From: an uncultured Treponema sp.
GTDB taxonomy: Bacteria > Spirochaetota > Spirochaetia > Treponematales > Treponemataceae
Direction: 5' to 3'
Assembly (NCBI GenBank): GCA_905372235.1
Contig: CAJPOF010000026.1
Span: forward strand, 1-27,710
Length of the DNA stretch: 27,710 nucleotides
Part shown: positions 23,537 through 27,710 of the stretch, in pieces
Layout: the number at the start of each line of letters is the position of its first letter
Numbering within the stretch: position 1 is the first letter of the stretch
The notes under the pieces: generated by a model
Seen by the model: only the letters and a program-made list of their open reading frames with translations
Told to the model about the DNA's origin: nothing
Database searches by the model: none
Position numbers and translations under genes: made by a program

Positions 23537-23561
23537 CCTCTCCGTCGGATTTTTCCGATAT

Positions 23562-23633
23562 GTCTCCTTCGTCTAGTGGTTAGGACATCGGGTTTTCATC
23601 CCGACAACATGGGTTCAATTCCCGTAGGAGATG
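23562..23633 (+). tRNA. tRNA-Glu (UUC anticodon)
   Basis: A full cloverleaf can be folded. Acceptor GTCTCCT pairs with AGGAGAT (one G-T pair). The D arm contains CTAGTGGTTAGGACA. The anticodon stem TCGGG/CCCGA encloses TTTTCAT, with anticodon TTC. The T arm ATGGG/CCCGT encloses TTCAATT. The discriminator base is G. The CCA end is not encoded and must be added. It decodes GAA and GAG. Confidence 0.95.
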
Positions 23634-23639
23634 CGTACT

Positions 23640-23668
23640 GCCAAACTTAATTGTTTGGCTTTTTTTTT
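23640..23668 (+). terminator. tRNA-Glu terminator
   Basis: GCCAAAC (23640-23646) pairs with GTTTGGC (23653-23659) across TTAATT, followed by nine T. It begins seven bases after the tRNA. The helicase start codon is only 22 bases further on. Confidence 0.92.
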
Positions 23669-23690
23669 CTTTTGATTCTTTGTTGGTTTT

Positions 23691-26141
23691 ATGGACGAAA
23701 AGGATATCAGGCTTTATTTTTCGCATGAAGTTATAAATTCCATGGCTTTACAAATCTTGTCGCTGTCCGAAAAAGAATTTTTCTTTTTTGGAAAGACCGA
23801 TTCGGCGGGGCTTGTTTCCAGCGTGAGCGAAATCTTCTATAAAAATGAAAATCCTTTTGCAAGCGGCGAGGAACGGGAATTTTCGGTGCTGATTAATTGC
23901 CGTCCGGACGGAAAACTTGTTTTTCCTTTTCAGGACGAGATTTTTTTTGAGGACGAAAAAAATCGTCTTGGTTTTTACGTCATAGACAGGGACTTGAAAA
24001 AAGTTTTGGTCGTCAAAGAGCCTTCACCCAATGAAAAAATCAAAATGATAGGAAATCTTTCGGCGGGCTGTCTTTGCACTGGCGGCGAGTTGTCCAGAAT
24101 TTCCGATTCGTTTGAGGAACGCCCCGCCCAGATAAAACTTCTTGAAAAGATAGCGAACACTTTCGATGAAAACGGGATTGGCGTTTTTGAGGCGGGAACC
24201 GGTGTCGGGAAATCCTATGCGTACCTGATTCCCGCTATGCTTTGGGCGACGGAAAACAACAGGCGTGTGGTGATTTCTACAGGAACGATAAACCTTCAGC
24301 AGCAGCTTTGCGAAAAAGATATTCCCATGGCGGAAAAAATAATTTCCAAGAAAGTAAAGCACGTTCTTGTGAAGGGAAGGCAAAATTTTGTGTGCAAAAG
24401 GCGATTTTTCGATGTCGTTTCACAAAGGGAACTTTTTGACGATGCCGAAATAATGGAAAATCTTTCCGATTGGGTTGAAAAATCCGAAAGCGGAAGCAGA
24501 AGCGACCTTCCTTTTGTTCCGCCTGAAAGTGTATGGACGCGCATAAATTCCGAAAGCGACGCTTGCATGGGACACCGCTGCCCGTTCTACGCAGAATGTT
24601 TTGTCATGAAGATGAAAAAGGAGGCAGCTTCTGCAAGCATAGTCGTGGTGAACCACCATCTTCTTTTTGCGGACATAGAGGCAAGGCTCAGTTCAGGCTC
24701 ATACGAGGATGCGGCTGTGCTTCCGCCGTACAAGCACATAATTTTTGACGAGGCCCACGGAATAGAAAGCGCGGCGACAAGTTTTTTCAGCGAGGCTTTC
24801 AGCAGGTTTAAACTTATCAGGCAGCTGAGCGCGCTTTACAGAAAACGAAAGTCGTCGGAAAGCGGCTATCTTTGCACTCTTTCGCTTCTTTCTTCGTCGG
24901 AGGAAAGAATTGCGGAAATCGCTGAGGGCATAAACCGAATAAAAAATGACATCGTAAATCTTGAGACCGCTTCTCTTGATCTTCTTGAGGAAAAATACAG
25001 CATTCGGCTTTGCGATTCCACTTTCCGGGGATTCTCGGCTGTGCTTTCGCTTGCATCGACACTTTCAAAAAGCGTGGGAAATCTTTCCGCAATCGCAAGG
25101 GAAATTATGGACGGCGTTCCCGAAGGCGACAGGGAGATTCCGGTATTTTGGGAGACAAGGCTGATTCTCCGCAGGTTGGAGGATGTTTGCGTGCTTTTGA
25201 ACGATTTTTCAAAGTGGGATGAAAAAAAGGAAGCCGTCTTTTGGATTCAGAAGAAGATGGTTTCCGCAGATTTTTCAAGGGAAGGCGAAAATCCGCTTTA
25301 CGTAATATTCAATAAGACTCCGCTTGAAATAGGAAGCCTTATGAACAGCGGAGTTTTTGAGCCGATGGACAGCGTTGTATGCACGTCAGCGACGCTAAGA
25401 ACGGGGTCGGATTTTGGCTACTGGATGAGAAGGACGGGCGTTTCTTTTGCGGAAAAAGAGCGGGTTCGTACGGGCTTTTTTCCTTCTCCGTTCATGTCCG
25501 AAAAAAATATGCTTTTTGCCGTCCCTTCAGACGCTCCGTTCCCCGACGATGCAAAATTCCAGCCTTGGATTGAAGCCGCAATAGTAAAACTTATACGTGC
25601 GGCGGACGGAAGAACCCTTGTCCTTTTTACTTCGTATGATTCTTTAAAAAGCGCATATGATTTTGCACAAAGGCGGCTTTCCGATAATTTTGACGGAATG
25701 ATTTTGCGTCAAGGCGGAGACGACAATGCAAGGCTTTTGGGCGTATTCAAAAAAGATGAAAGAAGCGTTCTTTTTGCCACGGATTCGTTCTGGCAGGGAG
25801 TTGACGTTCCCGGAAAATCTCTTTCGCAGGTCATAATCGTAAAACTTCCTTTTTCCGTCCCGAATGATCCTGTGTTCACCGCAAGAGCCGAGGCAATCCA
25901 AAAAAAAGGCGGCTCGTCGTTCATGGAACTAAGCCTGCCTGAGGCGATAATAAAGTTCAGGCAGGGAGTAGGGAGGCTTCTTAGGCGCGGAGACGACAGG
26001 GGGGCTGTGGTGGTTCTTGATCGCCGCCTTTACGGAAAACCTTACGGCTCATTGTTCATCCAGGGGGTCGGCGAATGTAAAAAAAATTATGATTCAATAG
26101 AAAAAATCGCTGAAAAAGTTTCCGATTTTATTTTTGATTGA
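23691..26141 (+). CDS. DinG/XPD-type iron-sulfur helicase
   Basis: This 816-residue superfamily 2 helicase is of the DinG/XPD type, which unwinds DNA 5' to 3' and helps resolve damaged or R-loop structures. Walker A GTGVGKS is at 169-175, the 4Fe-4S cysteines are probably Cys235, 292, 297 and 303 (ACMGHRCPFYAEC), and the DEAH box is at 353-356 (IIFDEAHGIES). The C-terminal helicase domain carries VVCTSATLRTGSDFGYW, DSFWQGVDVPG and FRQGVGRLLRR. The first 140 residues form a region I do not recognise and are not the exonuclease domain seen in some Gram-positive DinG proteins. The ATG has no clear binding site and follows the tRNA terminator directly, so expression may depend on readthrough or a hidden promoter. 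Confidence 0.9.
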   Translation: MDEKDIRLYFSHEVINSMALQILSLSEKEFFFFGKTDSAGLVSSVSEIFYKNENPFASGEEREFSVLINCRPDGKLVFPFQDEIFFEDEKNRLGFYVIDRDLKKVLVVKEPSPNEKIKMIGNLSAGCLCTGGELSRISDSFEERPAQIKLLEKIANTFDENGIGVFEAGTGVGKSYAYLIPAMLWATENNRRVVISTGTINLQQQLCEKDIPMAEKIISKKVKHVLVKGRQNFVCKRRFFDVVSQRELFDDAEIMENLSDWVEKSESGSRSDLPFVPPESVWTRINSESDACMGHRCPFYAECFVMKMKKEAASASIVVVNHHLLFADIEARLSSGSYEDAAVLPPYKHIIFDEAHGIESAATSFFSEAFSRFKLIRQLSALYRKRKSSESGYLCTLSLLSSSEERIAEIAEGINRIKNDIVNLETASLDLLEEKYSIRLCDSTFRGFSAVLSLASTLSKSVGNLSAIAREIMDGVPEGDREIPVFWETRLILRRLEDVCVLLNDFSKWDEKKEAVFWIQKKMVSADFSREGENPLYVIFNKTPLEIGSLMNSGVFEPMDSVVCTSATLRTGSDFGYWMRRTGVSFAEKERVRTGFFPSPFMSEKNMLFAVPSDAPFPDDAKFQPWIEAAIVKLIRAADGRTLVLFTSYDSLKSAYDFAQRRLSDNFDGMILRQGGDDNARLLGVFKKDERSVLFATDSFWQGVDVPGKSLSQVIIVKLPFSVPNDPVFTARAEAIQKKGGSSFMELSLPEAIIKFRQGVGRLLRRGDDRGAVVVLDRRLYGKPYGSLFIQGVGECKKNYDSIEKIAEKVSDFIFD

Positions 26142-26151
26142 AAAATCGCAT

Positions 26152-26180
26152 TTGACATCGCATTTTTTTATATATAGAAT
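26152..26180 (+). promoter_or_regulatory. plsC promoter
   Basis: TTGACA (26152-26157), a 17-base spacer and TAGAAT (26175-26180) lie just after the helicase stop. Transcription would start near 26187, leaving a short leader with AAGGAGA before the GTG start. Confidence 0.75.
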
Positions 26181-26210
26181 TGACGAGTTCAGCATTGCAA
26201 GGAGATTCCA

Positions 26211-26975
26211 GTGTATAGTTTCATAACGCTTTTATGCCTTTTCGGCTCGGTGATTCCGGCTTCAATACTTAATATATTTGCCTATCCGCTGAACAAAAAA
26301 TGGAGCGTAAGAATTTCCGATTATATCGTGAAAATCCTTGCGCCGCGTGTATTTGCGATACTTGAATGTTACAGGAATTTTCATTTTTTCGGCTACGATG
26401 AGACAAAAAAAATCCTTCCCGAAAAGTTTACGATAATTTCCAACCATCAGAGCCTTCTTGACATTCCGGCGTTCATGAATTTTTTCAGGGAAAGGGACGT
26501 GAGGTTTGTGGCAAAAGACAATCTTTCAAGGCACATTCCGCTTGTTTCGGAAATGCTGCGTTCTCATGAGCATTGCATGATTCCAAGGAAAGGAAGCCCC
26601 ATCGTCGCGATGAAGACAATCGAGGAATTCGGAAAAAGGGCGGTCAAGAGAGGGCAGATTCCTATAATTTTTCCGGAAGGAACAAGGACAAGGGACGGAA
26701 ACGTGGGAAAATTCTATTCTGCAGGATTCAGGAAACTGAATGAAGCGACGGGACTTCCGGTTGCGGTATGCGCCTTGGACGGCGGCTACGAACTTCGTGA
26801 TTTAAAGAACATAACCACAAAACTTAAAAACGGCTGTTACAGGGTGAAGGTGCTGAAAGTTTTTGCCGCCCCGAAAAACAAGGAAGAGGAAACGGCTATT
26901 TTGAACGAGGGAAGGGAACTTATCCAAAGGCAACTGGATGACTGGCGGAATCTTTCCAGCCGGGCTAAATATTGA
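26211..26975 (+). CDS. plsC: 1-acyl-sn-glycerol-3-phosphate acyltransferase
   Basis: PlsC adds the second fatty acyl chain to lysophosphatidic acid, making phosphatidic acid at the inner membrane for phospholipid synthesis. The 254-residue protein has a hydrophobic N-terminal segment (about 3-26) and the acyltransferase motifs in order: NHQSLLD with His79 and Asp84, a block with IPRKG at 124-128, FPEGTRTRDG at 154-163 and a later LPVAVCALDGG strand. The start is GTG, supported by AAGGAGA eight bases upstream and a sigma-70 promoter. The length is normal for the family. It stands alone, facing the zinc-ribbon gene with a shared terminator between. Confidence 0.92.
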   Translation: MYSFITLLCLFGSVIPASILNIFAYPLNKKWSVRISDYIVKILAPRVFAILECYRNFHFFGYDETKKILPEKFTIISNHQSLLDIPAFMNFFRERDVRFVAKDNLSRHIPLVSEMLRSHEHCMIPRKGSPIVAMKTIEEFGKRAVKRGQIPIIFPEGTRTRDGNVGKFYSAGFRKLNEATGLPVAVCALDGGYELRDLKNITTKLKNGCYRVKVLKVFAAPKNKEEETAILNEGRELIQRQLDDWRNLSSRAKY

Positions 26976-26993
26976 TTTTTGACATATCGTAAA

Positions 26994-27023
26994 AAAAAGA
27001 CCATCGTTTTAGATGGTCTTTTT
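26994..27023. terminator. Bidirectional terminator, plsC / zinc-ribbon gene
   Basis: AAAAAGACCATC (26994-27005) pairs exactly with GATGGTCTTTTT (27012-27023) around GTTTTA. A and T tails on both sides make it usable for plsC on the plus strand and for the zinc-ribbon gene, whose stop is 13 bases away, on the minus strand. Confidence 0.9.
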
Positions 27024-27035
27024 AGTAAATTGAAG

Positions 27036-27209
27036 TTATTTGAAGTCCTTTGGCCGTCTTTCAACACGCTTACATTTTGAGCATTCCGCGATATTTTTAA
27101 GGCGTCCACCTTCATACAATGTCTTCATGATAATTTCACCGCTGCAATCCGGGCAGATGAATTTCTGTGTGGCAACAGTGGTACGAGAGTTTTTACTTGC
27201 TCCTGCCAT
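27036..27209 (-). CDS. 57-residue zinc-ribbon protein
   Basis: This small gene is well supported. ATG at 27209 follows GGAGGAA at good spacing, a consensus promoter lies upstream, the TAA stop is at 27038-27036, and an intrinsic terminator follows. The protein starts MAGASKNSRTTVATQKF, a basic segment, then has CPDC (19-22) and CSKC (43-46), a four-cysteine zinc ribbon, and ends KRVERRPKDFK. The charge and size resemble small ribosomal proteins or nucleic-acid-binding ribbons such as L33, but the sequence does not match L33 or L31 as I know them. A translation- or transcription-associated role is a guess. Ribosomal, RNA polymerase-binding or purely structural functions are all open. Confidence 0.88.
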   Translation of the reverse strand: MAGASKNSRTTVATQKFICPDCSGEIIMKTLYEGGRLKNIAECSKCKRVERRPKDFK

Positions 27210-27251
27210 GGTCTTCCTCCATATTCAAAAATTAATGCGTATCGAAAAAAC

Positions 27252-27280
27252 ATAATAGCGAATCGGTGTGTTTTCGTCAA
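27252..27280 (-). promoter_or_regulatory. Promoter of the zinc-ribbon gene
   Basis: On the minus strand TTGACG (27280-27275), a 17-base spacer and TATTAT (27257-27252) make a strong sigma-70-type promoter, 43 bases before the ATG. Confidence 0.82.
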
Positions 27281-27609
27281 TCTCCCGTTTTGCGGCTTTC
27301 TTGGAAATAAGATTTTGGGATTTTGAACAAAAATCGGCGATTTAAGGAAAAACAATCTTTCGGCACACTTTTTGTTGAGTTTAGCCTTACGACAAAACGA
27401 CAAAATATTTATTTTCAATCAAGTGAAAACCTATGCGGAATGCAATTTTTTATTTTTCTAAATTACAGAGAACAGAGCGTTTTGCTTATGCGATTTATAA
27501 TATTCTGTAATTTATATGATTTTTATTGTATTTTCTTATCAAAGGATATAACATAAAAAAAATCATGGAAACTTGGAAAGGCAATTTATCAAAATATTTA
27601 CGAAATATT

Positions 27610-27650
27610 CACGATGTAAAAAAACGCTTGACATTACGTTATTCATCGTG
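27610..27650. repeat. Inverted repeat around a -35-like box
   Basis: CACGATG (27610-27616) and CATCGTG (27644-27650) are perfect inverted copies enclosing 27 bases that include TTGACA (27628-27633). It could be an operator or the arms of a long-loop hairpin; the gene it might serve lies beyond the window. Confidence 0.45.
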
Positions 27651-27656
27651 GAAAAC

Positions 27657-27710
27657 TCGATTCCTCGATTCCTCGATTCCTCGATTCCTCGATTCCTCGA
27701 TTCCTCGATT
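27657..27710. repeat. 8-bp tandem repeat running off the window
   Basis: TCGATTCC is repeated six times without error, plus six further bases, and continues past the right edge. A perfect short repeat of this kind is prone to slippage. It starts 24 bases after a TTGACA box, where length changes could alter expression of a gene to the right. Confidence 0.9.

Larger units (their letters stand above)
27281..27710. other. AT-rich gene-free end region
   Basis: I see no convincing gene in the last 430 bases. A 77-codon ORF at 27323-27556 has a low-complexity, Phe/Ile/Tyr-rich product and no binding site. What the region does hold is a TTGACA at 27628-27633 without a proper -10, a 7-bp inverted repeat flanking it, and the terminal tandem repeat. 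Confidence 0.55.

Noticed and set aside
27036..27209. Ribosomal protein L33 or L31
   Set aside because: Size and zinc ribbon fit, but the sequence around the CPDC and CSKC pairs does not match those families as I know them.
27323..27556. 77-residue protein in the end region
   Set aside because: No binding site, and a Phe/Ile-rich composition explained by AT-rich DNA.
27657..27710. CRISPR or centromere-like array
   Set aside because: The unit is only 8 bp and perfect with no spacers; a simple tandem repeat explains it.

Overview
The window reads as chromosomal DNA of a spirochete, most likely a Treponema. The strongest markers are a flagellar sheath protein FlaA, the amidase / GerMN protein / flaA gene order (which, from memory, matches TP0247-TP0249 of T. 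pallidum), a spiro-SPASM protein (a family I know only from spirochetes), Treponema-style Rpn nucleases and leucine-rich repeats. The species cannot be fixed from the sequence alone.

Layout. Positions 1-1985 are accessory DNA: an unrecognised ORF open to the left edge, the front part of an outer-membrane barrel gene broken into the tail of a leucine-rich-repeat gene, and a 413-base gap holding a 23-bp tandem repeat. Positions 1986-3871 hold two tandem, equally long Rpn-family PD-(D/E)XK proteins separated by a perfect 13-bp hairpin. A chemoreceptor follows (3956-6082), then two TPR/coiled-coil envelope proteins (6174-9125). On the minus strand lies xseA-xseB-mutL, a tightly coupled DNA repair operon (12568 down to 9165).

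Positions 12626-19210 form a four-gene, overlapping plus-strand operon: spiro-SPASM protein, GT2-like glycosyltransferase, a three-domain fusion (SpsF-like cytidylyltransferase, PseG/SpsG-like domain, zinc ribbon plus methyltransferase), and an ATP-grasp ligase. This looks like a dedicated sugar-activation and glycan-building pathway whose product is unknown. It is the best candidate here for an undescribed system. Directly downstream are a cell-wall amidase, a membrane-anchored GerMN protein and flaA, so flagellar or envelope decoration is a reasonable but unproven guess.

The right part holds a RelA/SpoT synthetase fused to TPRs, tRNA-Glu(UUC) with clear promoter and terminator, a DinG/XPD-type iron-sulfur helicase, the lipid acyltransferase PlsC, and on the minus strand a 57-residue zinc-ribbon gene that length-filtered gene finding would miss. 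The last 500 bases have no convincing gene and end in an 8-bp tandem repeat running off the window. Sigma-70-like promoters (TTGACA / TATAAT type, 17-bp spacer) are easy to see before flaA, the tRNA, plsC, the zinc-ribbon gene and xseA. Some genes, xseA most clearly, look leaderless.
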